From the NCBI RefSeq assembly GCF_031951985.1, contig NZ_JAVLVU010000001.1:1302001-1366000 (forward strand): a DNA stretch of 64,000 bases. The letters are read 5' to 3'. The stretch comes from Mucilaginibacter terrae (lineage in GTDB: Bacteria > Bacteroidota > Bacteroidia > Sphingobacteriales > Sphingobacteriaceae). Positions 26,478-35,085 of the stretch are shown one piece after another (within the stretch, counting starts at the first letter, position 1; the number at the start of each line of letters is the position of its first letter). The translations under genes and the position numbers were made by a program. A model generated the notes under the pieces. It was not told the DNA's origin. It made no database searches and worked only from the letters and a program-made list of their open reading frames with translations.

Positions 26478-27365
26478 TTACAGTTTTTCCTGCAAAAAAG
26501 ACCGAATCAGCTGCGCAATCTCACTCCCATATTCTTCAAGCAAAAAATGTCCCCCGTCGAATAAATGTAGCTCTGCATCCGGCAACTCTTTTTGATAGGC
26601 CAAAGCCCCGGAACCCGGAAAGATAGTATCGTTTTTACCCCAGGCAATCAACACCGGCGGTTGGTGCTCGCGGAGATAGCTCTGCCATTCAGGATACCTG
26701 GGGAAATTGCTGCTGTAATTGGCAAACAGTATTTTTTGAACAGCTTTTTTACCCGGCTGTTCAAAAAAGAAATGATCCATATAGTAACTGTCCGGACTTA
26801 TATTATCCGAATGCAGGGTACCTGAAACATATTGCTCTTTAATGCCTTCGAGCGACATCATATATTCGATTGCTGCATCTAAGCCTGCAAAGTCCTCAGC
26901 TGCTGTCATTGCACCAATTTTTTGCACATCCGGCCCAAGGCCTTCTAAAAATACATTAGCGTTTTGGATGATCAGGCTTTTTACCAGTTCGGGCCTTTTT
27001 TTTATAATCCGGAACCCGACCGGACCGCCGTAGTCCTGCATATAAAAGCTTAGATGTTGTAGTTTAAGCGTATCAATAAATTGCTCTATAATTTGTGCCA
27101 AATGGTCAAACGAATACTCAAATTCAGAAGGTTGCGGGCAACTGCTATAGCCAAAACCGGGATAGTCGGGCGCAATCAAGTGATACTCCGGCGAAAGCTG
27201 TTCGATCAGGTTGCGGAACATGTGAGATGATGACGGGAAACCGTGAAGCAATAAGATAGTGGGCTTCTGCGGATCACCGGCCTCCCGGTAAAACAGTTCT
27301 ACGCCTTCAACCTCTACGGTTTTATAACGAACGCCAAGGGCATTGATTTGGTCAGCTATTTTCAT
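26478..27365 (-). CDS. alpha/beta hydrolase with Asp nucleophile, divergent paralogue
   Basis: 295 aa from the ATG at 27365; the frame can be extended to a TTG at 27407 but the ATG fits homologues better. Motifs: LLLHGFPSSSHMF, YMQDYGGPVGFR with nucleophile Asp111, WGKNDTIFPGSG with the acid, and FDGGHFLLEE with the His. Same group as the neighbouring 25194-26066 product but clearly less similar to it than that one is to the 40445-41317 product. No signal peptide. Its promoter region carries a -7 element and the ACTGGTATACCAGT palindrome. Confidence 0.85.
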   Translation of the reverse strand: MKIADQINALGVRYKTVEVEGVELFYREAGDPQKPTILLLHGFPSSSHMFRNLIEQLSPEYHLIAPDYPGFGYSSCPQPSEFEYSFDHLAQIIEQFIDTLKLQHLSFYMQDYGGPVGFRIIKKRPELVKSLIIQNANVFLEGLGPDVQKIGAMTAAEDFAGLDAAIEYMMSLEGIKEQYVSGTLHSDNISPDSYYMDHFFFEQPGKKAVQKILFANYSSNFPRYPEWQSYLREHQPPVLIAWGKNDTIFPGSGALAYQKELPDAELHLFDGGHFLLEEYGSEIAQLIRSFLQEKL

Positions 27366-27432
27366 TTGTTTTTTGTTTTGCTCCTGTGATTGACTTGCGG
27401 AAAGCAACCGGCTGATTAATATTAATTCAGGT

Positions 27433-27440
27433 CAAACCTA
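27433..27440 (-). promoter_or_regulatory. -7 element of the second Asp-type hydrolase gene
   Basis: The minus strand reads TAGGTTTG, matching TAnnTTTG, 68 bases before the ATG. The expected -33 position coincides with the palindrome at 27456-27469. Confidence 0.45.
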
Positions 27441-27455
27441 AGTCGATTTGCAGGT

Positions 27456-27486
27456 ACTGGTATACCAGTTATATAGTAACTGGTAT
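27456..27486. promoter_or_regulatory. operator candidate: palindrome plus half-site
   Basis: ACTGGTATACCAGT (27456-27469) is a perfect 14-bp palindrome. A third copy of the half-site, ACTGGTA at 27479-27485, makes a second dyad with arms 27462-27471 and 27477-27486. The two direct half-sites are 23 bases apart, about two helical turns. The array covers the -33 region of the leftward hydrolase promoter. Confidence 0.55.
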
Positions 27487-27542
27487 TAGTTTTATAATAA
27501 GCTGCCCTTCGAAAAACGATTTGTAGTTGCCTATAATTTTTA

Positions 27543-27557
27543 TGATAACAGTTATAA
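27543..27557. promoter_or_regulatory. TGATAAC-N-GTTAT dyad, copy 2
   Basis: TGATAAC A GTTATAA, one change from a perfect dyad, 257 bases upstream of the kinase at 27814. The same motif occurs at 21077 and 40269. Confidence 0.35.
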
Positions 27558-27813
27558 GCTGTATGATGGACCCCATAAATTTTGAATAAAGCACGATTGG
27601 TACCTTTAGCCCTACATTTACTATGCAATGGAACACAACTATTTAGAAAAAATTTCGCGGCAATATGTCATTGCATATTACTGGTACCAACAGCATTACC
27701 GGCATTTATTGCTATGATTTCTACATACCACATCGATAGTCGAGGCGATAAAACAGATCGCGGCACTAAGCCAACTTTCTAAAAATTTATTCTTTCATCA
27801 TGAAGTCACTCCT

Positions 27814-28599
27814 ATGCTAACCGATATAAATTTAAAAATTGCGGGAGGAGCACTATTACTCATCATAATTGTACTTTTATTACAACTTTACCGTACCAGG
27901 CGCAACTACAAACGGTTGCTGCAAGCCGGGCAACGGGAACTTGATCAAAAAAACGTATTTATCGAAACGCTGAACAGCGATCATGACAAATTGCTCAAAG
28001 AAAAGGAATGGTTAATTAAGGAAGTACAACACCGGGTTAAGAACAGCCTTCAGGTGGTAACCAGCTTACTTTATTCACAGTCGCTTTATTTGGAAGATGG
28101 GGCGGCCATACAAGCCATTAAAGATAGTTTACGACGCATGCAGGCAATATCTCTAATGCATCAAAAACTTTACCAGGACAACAATACGAGCACCATTTTA
28201 ATGCCGGAATACATAGATGAGCTGGTAGCCTATTTGCATGAAAGTTTTGACGCAGATGACCATATTGTTTTTGAATGCGCTATAGAGCCAATAGAGCTTG
28301 ACGTATCGCAGGTGCTCCCTTTAGGACTTATCTTCACTGAGGGTATAGTGAATGCTATAAAGTATGCCTTTTTAAAGGGGCAACAGGGAATTGTGCGCCT
28401 GTACCTGCAACATGATGGCCCGGGACATTTGATGCTTAAAATATCGGATAACGGGATTGGTATACCGGCAGGCCTAAACACCATGGAACATAACTCGCTG
28501 GGGCTTGACCTGATCAAGGGTTTGTCAAAGCAATTGAAGGGCAACTTCCGGATAGAAAATAACAATGGTGTGCATATCACTGTGCGGTTTGCTGTTTAA
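27814..28599 (+). CDS. short membrane-anchored histidine kinase, HisKA_2 type
   Basis: 261 aa. One N-terminal membrane helix (IAGGALLLIIIVLLLQL), a short coiled coil (QKNVFIETLNSDHDKLLKEK), His73 in KEVQHRVKNSLQ and an HATPase_c domain with TEGIVNAIKYAF and SDNGIGIP. It lacks the periplasmic TPR sensor of the two larger kinases but has the same catalytic core, so it looks like a stripped-down relative. It is followed after 35 bases by a sigma54-type response regulator and should be its cognate kinase; the sensing input may come from a partner protein. Confidence 0.9.
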   Translation: MLTDINLKIAGGALLLIIIVLLLQLYRTRRNYKRLLQAGQRELDQKNVFIETLNSDHDKLLKEKEWLIKEVQHRVKNSLQVVTSLLYSQSLYLEDGAAIQAIKDSLRRMQAISLMHQKLYQDNNTSTILMPEYIDELVAYLHESFDADDHIVFECAIEPIELDVSQVLPLGLIFTEGIVNAIKYAFLKGQQGIVRLYLQHDGPGHLMLKISDNGIGIPAGLNTMEHNSLGLDLIKGLSKQLKGNFRIENNNGVHITVRFAV

Positions 28600-28634
28600 C
28601 AAACATGAAAGTTAATAAATTTGCATAAGCGAAT

Positions 28635-30578
28635 ATGAATAAGAAAATACTGATAGTTGAAGATGAGTTTGTGGTAGCGAATGCATTACGCCTTACTTTG
28701 GAACAGGCAGGCTATATGGTTTCCGGCATTGCCTCTTCAGCAGAAGAAGCTGATCAGTTGCTGCAAATTCAGAGACCAGACCTTGTGCTTTTGGATATTC
28801 AACTGAACGGAAAGCGCTCGGGCATAGACCTGGCCGCTAAGCTCAATGAAGATGATATCGCTTTCATCTATCTGTCTGCAAATTCCAGCCAAAAGATACT
28901 TGAAGAGGCCAAGGCCACTGATCCTTACGGGTTTTTGGTTAAACCATTCAGAGAAAAAGACATGCTGGTAACGCTCGATATTGCGTTATACCGGCAACGA
29001 AATGCCCTGGAATTCAGATTGCAGCAGGAAGTACTTTTGCAGAAACACCTGGCAGATATTGGTGATGAAATTTCGGATGCTAAGCAAAAGCTCTTGAAAG
29101 TTGCCCAGGCCATCAGGGTATTTATACCATTTGATATTGTTGTTGCTGGTAGTCGCCCGGCAAATGCCACCCAATTTACCGATTACGGATATTTAAGAAT
29201 TGGATATGATGAATACCAGTATATACGTGAAAATGAATTAATGACCATTGCAGGCCTGAGCAGCAGCAGCCTTTCGGCAATACTCCAAGACAATTACCAG
29301 GCTATTGGTACCAGAGGTTACGAAGAAATATCAGACGAGCATACTGTATTTACGCCCTTACAAAAGATATGGCTTAATAGCTTCAAAATGAGTTCATCCC
29401 TCATGTTCTCGGTGATTACCCGCAACGGAACAATGGTAGATTATAGCTTTTATAGCCGTGAGCGCAATGTGTATAAGCAAAAACATGCAGCCGTATTAAA
29501 GCTTTTCAGAAAGTGTTTGACTAACGTAACCGACAAAATGAAGTTGTCGGGCACAAAACCTATCACTAACAGTGTTGCGCCCGGTGCAGAGCCGAACCTC
29601 CGGGAATTTAAAGGTATCATAGGCAAACATCCGCTCTTGCTGGCGGCTTTAGATCTTGCAACACAGGTAGCACCTTACAATACGTCTGTGTTAATACTGG
29701 GCGAAAGCGGAACAGGAAAAGAAAAGATAGCACATGCCATCCACGATCTGTCATCCAGAAAAAACGGCCCGTTCATTGAAGTTAATTGCGGCGCTATACC
29801 TCCTACGCTCATAGAATCAGAGTTGTTTGGTCACGAAAAAGGCGCATTTACAGGAGCTACTGAAAAACGAAAAGGAAGATTTGAGCAGGCCGAAGGAGGC
29901 ACTGTTTTTTTGGATGAAATTGGAGAACTCCCTTTAGAAATGCAGGTTAAACTGTTACGCGTATTACAGGAAAAAGAAATAAATTACGTAGGGAGCAATA
30001 CCCCAAAAAAGGTGGATGTACGTATAGTGGCCGCAACCAACCGTAACCTGGAGAAAGAAGTTGCTGATGGCAATTTCAGGCTTGACCTGTATTATCGTTT
30101 GAATGTATTTCCAATAACATTGCCGCCTTTGCGAGAGAGAAAAAGTGACATTTTAGATCTGAGCACCTTTTTTGCCCACAAATTCTGCAATAGTTTTCAA
30201 AAAGAGTTCAATGGTATTTCGGCATCAATGATAGATGCCATGCTGGCTTATGAGTGGCCGGGCAATATTCGGGAACTGGAGAACGTGTTGGAACGATCTG
30301 TTATACTCAACAGCGGAAATTCGGAATTGGAATTAAAGCAGCACCTTACCGGTGCCACCCCAAAACAGCCTGGCAATGCCGTTATTGAAACACTTGAAGA
30401 TGTTAAAAACTCACAGCGCCAAACCGAAAAAGCATATCTCATTTCTATACTCAAAAAAACTGAGGGACGCATTCGGGGCAACAATGGCGCAGCAGAACTG
30501 CTTAACCTTAAACCCACCACCCTGGAATCAAGAATAGCTAAATTAGGTATTACGAAGGAAGACTATTCAGGCTCGTGA
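28635..30578 (+). CDS. sigma54-activating response regulator (REC, GAF-like, AAA+, Fis-type HTH)
   Basis: 647 aa. Receiver domain of residues 4-115 with phosphoacceptor Asp54 (LLDIQL) and Lys103; a middle region of about 140-305 resembling a GAF-type sensor; a sigma54-interaction AAA+ domain with Walker A GESGTGKE (356-363), GAFTGA loop (403-408) and Walker [11 protein letters not shown]; and a C-terminal HTH ([20 protein letters not shown]). It would activate RNA polymerase-sigma54 promoters after phosphorylation by the kinase encoded 35 bases upstream. The intact GAFTGA loop supports genuine sigma54 dependence. Targets are unknown. Confidence 0.93.
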   Translation: MNKKILIVEDEFVVANALRLTLEQAGYMVSGIASSAEEADQLLQIQRPDLVLLDIQLNGKRSGIDLAAKLNEDDIAFIYLSANSSQKILEEAKATDPYGFLVKPFREKDMLVTLDIALYRQRNALEFRLQQEVLLQKHLADIGDEISDAKQKLLKVAQAIRVFIPFDIVVAGSRPANATQFTDYGYLRIGYDEYQYIRENELMTIAGLSSSSLSAILQDNYQAIGTRGYEEISDEHTVFTPLQKIWLNSFKMSSSLMFSVITRNGTMVDYSFYSRERNVYKQKHAAVLKLFRKCLTNVTDKMKLSGTKPITNSVAPGAEPNLREFKGIIGKHPLLLAALDLATQVAPYNTSVLILGESGTGKEKIAHAIHDLSSRKNGPFIEVNCGAIPPTLIESELFGHEKGAFTGATEKRKGRFEQAEGGTVFLDEIGELPLEMQVKLLRVLQEKEINYVGSNTPKKVDVRIVAATNRNLEKEVADGNFRLDLYYRLNVFPITLPPLRERKSDILDLSTFFAHKFCNSFQKEFNGISASMIDAMLAYEWPGNIRELENVLERSVILNSGNSELELKQHLTGATPKQPGNAVIETLEDVKNSQRQTEKAYLISILKKTEGRIRGNNGAAELLNLKPTTLESRIAKLGITKEDYSGS

Positions 30579-30861
30579 AAATTTAAATTCTGAGAAACAT
30601 TACGAACACCTTTCATAGTAAAAGAACAATCTTCATTGGAATCTTAACAGTACAGGCTTCAGTTTGAAAGCCAAAAAGCTCATTCGGCATCGCTTAACTC
30701 CATTTTTTTCAGAGAACAATCCGAATCGCCTCCGAATTTTTCGGAGACGAGTAACACTTCATGGTTTTAATTAAACACACCATCATTTTAAAACATTGAT
30801 TATTAATATTTTATAACATATAAAATTTAGACAGCCGAATATATTTTTTGTGGCACGTGTT

Positions 30862-30878
30862 TGACTATGGTATAGTCA
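30862..30878. promoter_or_regulatory. 17-bp palindrome abutting a start codon
   Basis: TGACTAT GGT ATAGTCA, perfect seven-base arms; its last base is the A of the ATG at 30878. A protein bound here would block transcription or translation initiation of the hydrolase gene. The binding factor is unknown. Confidence 0.55.
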
Positions 30879-31717
30879 TGCAAACAACCAATCAACCAAA
30901 ACCAGCAACATTCATCAATCAAAAAGGGCAGCAAGTTTATTATCGCAACTGGGTGCCCGAAGGTAAACCAAAAGGCATTGTGCTCATCATCCACGGGTTA
31001 AATTCACATGGTGGATATTACCAAAATTTTGCCGCCGAGCTGGTAGATAATGGATTTGAAGTTTACGCTATGGACCTTGCCGGCCGCGGTCGGTCGGAAG
31101 GAGAACGTTACTATATTGCCGATTATCACAATGTGTTTGCAGACATTGATGTATTGATGAATATCGCCAGCGCTGCGTGTCCTTCAAAACCTGTATTTCT
31201 GTTTGGTCACAGCGCAGGTGGCGTTTTTGCATCTGCTTATGCAATCGAAAACCAATTCAAGCTGCAGGGCCTTATTTCGGAAAGCTTTGCCTTTAAAATC
31301 CCGGCTCCTGCTTTCGCACTTGCGGCCATTAAATTTTTGGCGCGCATAATACCGCACACCAGGCTTGTTAAACTAAATAATAAAGATTTCTCGCGCGATA
31401 GTTCATTCGTGCTAAAAATGGATAAAGATCCGCTTTTGGACAACGAAAAACAGCCAGCCAAAACCATGCAGCAACTTTTGCTTGCGTCCGAATATCTAAA
31501 ACAAGGAATGCCTGCAATTAAGCTTCCCATTTTAATACTTCACGGTACAGCAGATAAAGCCACTGAGCCTGCGGGAAGCGATTATTTCATGAAACATGCG
31601 TCGTCGGCCGAAAAGCAGCTTAAACTTTATGAAGGGCACTATCATGACTTGCTGAATGACAGGTATAACGGAATAGTTAGCAGGGATATCTTGCACTGGC
31701 TGAATCAAAGGGTTTAA
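30878..31717 (+). CDS. alpha/beta hydrolase, monoacylglycerol-lipase-like (serine hydrolase)
   Basis: 279 aa from the ATG at 30878; a TTG ten codons upstream lies inside the likely promoter and is not used here. Motifs: IIHGLNSHGG oxyanion region, MDLAGRGRSEGERYYI, nucleophile Ser112 in FGHSAGG, acid Asp in LHGTADKAT, His in YEGHYHDLLND. This order is that of the S33/Hydrolase_4 lysophospholipase-monoacylglycerol lipase group. No signal peptide, so cytosolic. It stands between the sigma54 regulator and a LysR gene in the same orientation. Confidence 0.85.
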   Translation: MQTTNQPKPATFINQKGQQVYYRNWVPEGKPKGIVLIIHGLNSHGGYYQNFAAELVDNGFEVYAMDLAGRGRSEGERYYIADYHNVFADIDVLMNIASAACPSKPVFLFGHSAGGVFASAYAIENQFKLQGLISESFAFKIPAPAFALAAIKFLARIIPHTRLVKLNNKDFSRDSSFVLKMDKDPLLDNEKQPAKTMQQLLLASEYLKQGMPAIKLPILILHGTADKATEPAGSDYFMKHASSAEKQLKLYEGHYHDLLNDRYNGIVSRDILHWLNQRV

Positions 31718-31838
31718 TTCTTTGATACCACTGTATATACGATACCTAAAAAGTGTATAAACACTCCTTGTGCCCGGTCACAAACATGGCCCAAGGTTCG
31801 CTCCCAATAAATATTAAAACCCTTAAATCCTATACTCT

Positions 31839-32765
31839 ATGATCAATTTAGAATGGTTCAGAACCTTTAAAGTTATTTATGAAGCAGGAACGCTTTCAGC
31901 GGCAGCACAAACCTTATTTATTTCCCAGCCAGGCGTTAGTCTTCATCTCAGTTCGCTGGAATCCTATGCCGGGCATCGCCTTTTTGATCGTGATACCCGA
32001 AAAATGGTAGCAACAGAGCGTGGTACGATGCTTTATAACTTCATTATTGACCATATGAACAAGCTTGAAGAGGCAGAACATAATCTGCACCGGAAATCAA
32101 AAATAGAAAAACCAACCGTGAGTATAGGGATGTCTACCGGCATCTTCCAGTATATGCTCGAAGCTCACATTTCTGACCTGCCTTTCAACCTGGTGACCAG
32201 GTTTGGCGATTATGCTCAAATGCTTCAAGAACTAAACAACGGGACTTTAGACTTAATTTTGACCCCTCAAAAAGGCAATCAGCATAATCTTGATTATAAA
32301 CCATTCGCCAAAGAAAGGTTTGTTCTGATATGTGGTAACCAAACGGACACCACTGCGTTTGATGAACTGCTATTAAAGGGTGACCGGCCCGCATTGAAGG
32401 ATTGGCTTGCCATTCAAAACTGGTACACCACAGCTTCTGATCTGGAACACCTCAACCGCTTCTGGGCTGCAAGTTTTGCAACCTTACCAAGCTTCAGGCC
32501 CAAATATGTTTTACCATCACTTGGTTCAATTCTGCGTTGCATGGCAACAGGAAAGGGATTTGCCGTGGTTCCTGATTTTCTTTGCTGTAACGAGATGGCG
32601 GGTAATTCTATCAAAATAGCCTGGGAAGGAAGCCCGCCTGTAGAAGATACATTGTATTTTGGCAAACGTAAGAATACCGCTTACCCTGAAGAGATCAAAT
32701 ACCTGGAAGACATTTTAACAAAGAACTGGCCGAAATGCCCAGAAAAGTTAACCCCGGAAAATTGA
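31839..32765 (+). CDS. LysR-family transcriptional regulator
   Basis: 308 aa. Winged HTH of residues 1-60 (WFRTFKVIYEAGTLSAAAQT, then SQPGVSLHLSSLE and LFDR) followed by the periplasmic-binding-protein-like effector domain from about residue 90 (VSIGMSTGIF, GTLDLILTP, DYKPFAKERFVLICG). LysR proteins usually control neighbouring or divergent genes in response to a small ligand. It has the same orientation as the lipase-like gene upstream, so self-evident targets are lacking; the palindromes in this region are candidates. Confidence 0.92.
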   Translation: MINLEWFRTFKVIYEAGTLSAAAQTLFISQPGVSLHLSSLESYAGHRLFDRDTRKMVATERGTMLYNFIIDHMNKLEEAEHNLHRKSKIEKPTVSIGMSTGIFQYMLEAHISDLPFNLVTRFGDYAQMLQELNNGTLDLILTPQKGNQHNLDYKPFAKERFVLICGNQTDTTAFDELLLKGDRPALKDWLAIQNWYTTASDLEHLNRFWAASFATLPSFRPKYVLPSLGSILRCMATGKGFAVVPDFLCCNEMAGNSIKIAWEGSPPVEDTLYFGKRKNTAYPEEIKYLEDILTKNWPKCPEKLTPEN

Positions 32766-32903
32766 TATGCATCACAAACCAATAAACATCCGTTTAAACT
32801 CAATATAATACAGCAGAATTTTGGTTGAAGCCTTACCGCAAAGGCAACATGTTAGGCAACCGAAATTTTAGAATCTAAAGCGAATACCCAATGGCAAAAT
32901 CAT

Positions 32904-32933
32904 GCTTGTTTGCCGTTTACCCGGCAAGCAAGC
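32904..32933. terminator. hairpin between convergent genes
   Basis: Twelve-base arms 32904-32915 and 32922-32933 pair with one G-U around a TTTACC loop. It lies between the LysR and DUF983 stops. T-runs are absent, so it may be a weak terminator or only a structural hairpin. Confidence 0.4.
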
Positions 32934-33021
32934 AGATCTTCGAGATGTTTTATTAATTGCTGCCTCTTCAAGCACCGTTAACACTATTACCGTATTCCTA
33001 AATCTATAACCATCAATTGAG

Positions 33022-33447
33022 CTACGAAGTATGCTCCTTACGATAGTCGGGCCGGGCGCGTTCCTGCTCGAAGTTTACCCCGGGTGTTAACCAGAATAAA
33101 AGGATGATGCGTGAATATTGAAAAGTAAACGGCCAAAAGAGAAAAGCAGGAATTAACGTAGCTGCAATATATACCCAAGGGTTCCAACTATGGGTAACCA
33201 GGTAGGTGGTCATTGCAAATGTTAGCATAATAGCTACATTCATTGCATAGCTCACAAACATGGCTACATAAAAATACCCCGGCTCAATCTCAAACTGAAA
33301 GTTGCAATGCGGACACCTTTCATTCATTTTTTGACCAATGATAGTTGTAGGACTCGCCAAAAACATATTGCCCGTGCGGCATTTGGGACATTTGCCGTGC
33401 AGCGCTGCCTTAAATTCAGAATGCGTGTAACTGGGTTCAATATTCAT
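33022..33447 (-). CDS. DUF983 membrane protein with zinc-ribbon motif
   Basis: 141 aa. Two Cys pairs, CPKC near residue 20 and CPHC near residue 46, form a probable zinc ribbon, followed by two membrane segments (MFVSYAMNVAIMLTFAMTTYL and WVYIAATLIPAFLFWPFTF). This is the architecture of DUF983. Function of the family is unknown. It precedes no obvious partner; the next gene upstream on the same strand is a flavin-binding-type protein 74 bases away. Confidence 0.85.
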   Translation of the reverse strand: MNIEPSYTHSEFKAALHGKCPKCRTGNMFLASPTTIIGQKMNERCPHCNFQFEIEPGYFYVAMFVSYAMNVAIMLTFAMTTYLVTHSWNPWVYIAATLIPAFLFWPFTFQYSRIILLFWLTPGVNFEQERARPDYRKEHTS

Positions 33448-33521
33448 TTTATTATCTTCCTTTCTATGGTGAGGGTTAATTTACAGTTGTTGGCAAACCG
33501 GTCAATTAATTCGCAGCGGGC

Positions 33522-34133
33522 TTAATCTGCTTGTGAGAGCCGTAAACGCTTGACCTCTTCCTCCAGGGATTTTATGTATCCATTTCTTTCCGCAAATGCT
33601 GCTTCTATTTCTTCCAAAGTGTATCTCGGGGTTATATGTTGCGGGCAATTCCAGTTGTAACCCTTTACCGTAAAAAGTAACATGCGTTCTGCTTTATGTT
33701 TATAGCCTGCCGGGTCAAGTTGCTCAAAAAGCTCCGGGTTCTCCGTAATCCCAACGATCTTTATATCTGCAAATAGCTTAAGCCGGGCACGTTGCGGGTA
33801 ATCCATCATAATTAACGACACCTTAGGATTTTCGGCTGCATTTCCAACGGAGATGTATTGCCTGTTACCACTAAAATCAACCACACCAAGTGTTGACTCA
33901 TCAATTACCCTGATGAAACCTTTTGGCCCTCCCCTGTGCTGTATGTAAGGGTAACCCGATTGACTGATACTGGCCATATAAAAGCTATCCCTGCTGCTGA
34001 TGAATTGCTCTTCAGACTCCGTGAGGCCGCCTTCATGATACCCGTTTTCAATCCTTTCATAGGCTGTACGGCTCCCATACATTTCTTGTAATTTCTTTAC
34101 CGCGTCGGTAAATGCAATTTGCTCATAGTTCAT
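33522..34133 (-). CDS. pyridoxamine 5'-phosphate oxidase-like flavoprotein
   Basis: 203 aa from the ATG at 34133; the frame also opens at a GTG four codons upstream. The split beta-barrel of FMN-binding PNPOx-like proteins is indicated by SRDSFYMASISQSGYPYIQH, STLGVVDFSGNRQYISVGN and PKVSLIMMDYPQRARLKLFA. A C-terminal Cys in NWNCPQHITPRY and a short coiled coil ending follow. Such proteins bind FMN, heme or F420 and often act in stress responses. It starts 21 bases after the stop of the DUF1348 gene, suggesting a shared operon. Confidence 0.82.
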   Translation of the reverse strand: MNYEQIAFTDAVKKLQEMYGSRTAYERIENGYHEGGLTESEEQFISSRDSFYMASISQSGYPYIQHRGGPKGFIRVIDESTLGVVDFSGNRQYISVGNAAENPKVSLIMMDYPQRARLKLFADIKIVGITENPELFEQLDPAGYKHKAERMLLFTVKGYNWNCPQHITPRYTLEEIEAAFAERNGYIKSLEEEVKRLRLSQAD

Positions 34134-34154
34134 ATGTCCGTACACTTATACAGT

Positions 34155-34565
34155 TTACAAAGTCTTTTCATTCTCACCAATAGCAAGATCATTGATGCTG
34201 GCATAGCGTTTCTGCATGAGGCCGTTTTCATCAAACTCCCAAAGTTCGTTACCATAGCTTCTGTACCATTGACCTGCAGCATCCTGCCATTCATAATAAA
34301 AACGTACGGCTATCCGGTTATCATGAAAACTCCAAAGTTCTTTCTTAAGCTTATAATGAAGTTCTTTTTGCCATTTGTTGGTTAAAAACGCTTTTATTTC
34401 TGCCCTGCCGTTAATAAATTCAGCGCGATTCCTCCATTCGGTATCAACAGTGTAAGCCAAGCAAACCCGCTCCGGGTCGCGGCTGTTCCAGGCATCTTCC
34501 GCCATTTGAACCTTTTGTAACGCTGTTTCTAAATTGAATGGCGGTAGTGGTGCTCTTTGTTCCAT
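34155..34565 (-). CDS. DUF1348 / NTF2-fold protein
   Basis: 136 aa, cytosolic. The sequence ([74 protein letters not shown]) is that of the DUF1348 branch of the SnoaL/NTF2-like superfamily, small cone-shaped proteins that include isomerases and hydrolases. The specific reaction is not known. It is probably co-transcribed with the flavoprotein gene downstream and the 34614-34889 gene upstream, with short gaps of about 20 and 48 bases. Confidence 0.82.
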   Translation of the reverse strand: MEQRAPLPPFNLETALQKVQMAEDAWNSRDPERVCLAYTVDTEWRNRAEFINGRAEIKAFLTNKWQKELHYKLKKELWSFHDNRIAVRFYYEWQDAAGQWYRSYGNELWEFDENGLMQKRYASINDLAIGENEKTL

Positions 34566-34613
34566 ACAAGGGTATATATTATTATTTTATTCGGTAATAG
34601 CCAATCAGACTAT

Positions 34614-34889
34614 TTATCCGTTGATTCCCTTAATTACCGGCTTAGCTTCCGGATCAAATTCATACTTGTCACAGCGGTCTTCATACCAATCCTTCACAAA
34701 CTGCTCCTGGCTTTCCAGGTAAGTTTCTATGGCGGGTATACCTTCTGCATGGTTATCTCCGTCAACTAACCGCGGCGCGTTGATATTATTATTATCGATA
34801 ATGAACTCGTACTTTAAAGAGGTTCGGTCCAGCCGCTCCTTCCAGCCGGTTATATCATGGCCTTTTTCGGGGTAAAATATTGTAATCAT
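34614..34889 (-). CDS. small conserved-looking protein of unknown function
   Basis: 91 aa from the ATG at 34889 (MITIFYPEKGHDITGWKERL); the frame extends 20 codons upstream with a less natural start. It is acidic, with a single Cys in WYEDRCDKYEF and a pattern (LVDGDNHAEGIPAIETYLES) that recalls the C-terminal half of glutaredoxin- or thioredoxin-fold proteins. No CxxC is present. I do not recognise the family. It lies upstream of the DUF1348 and flavoprotein genes in the same direction. Confidence 0.55.
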   Translation of the reverse strand: MITIFYPEKGHDITGWKERLDRTSLKYEFIIDNNNINAPRLVDGDNHAEGIPAIETYLESQEQFVKDWYEDRCDKYEFDPEAKPVIKGING

Positions 34890-35085
34890 TTTGCTATTAT
34901 TTTTTAATATCTGTACAGAATGTTTCCTACGCATTACAAGGTACATCATGGTTTGGCCAATAGCGTTAACTTTGTAAAAATGCGATTGTTAAGGTTAATC
35001 AAGCACCTTGAATGCGATGCAATGTAGATAGAAAACCCTCATTTATTCTTCATTTTAATATCAGATAAGTTATAAGCATTATCAT

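Noticed and set aside
27366..27407. Longer N-terminus of the second Asp-type hydrolase
   Set aside because: It relies on a TTG start and adds a polar stretch not seen in the paralogues; the ATG at 27365 is better.
30730..30746. Hairpin CTCCGAA-TTT-TTCGGAG after the sigma54 regulator gene
   Set aside because: Only seven base pairs and no T-run follows, so a terminator call is not justified.
30851..30867. TGGCACG followed by TTGAC, resembling a sigma54 -24/-12 promoter just after the sigma54 regulator gene
   Set aside because: The spacing is one base short and the -12 box lacks the GC dinucleotide, so it does not meet the strict GG-N10-GC rule.
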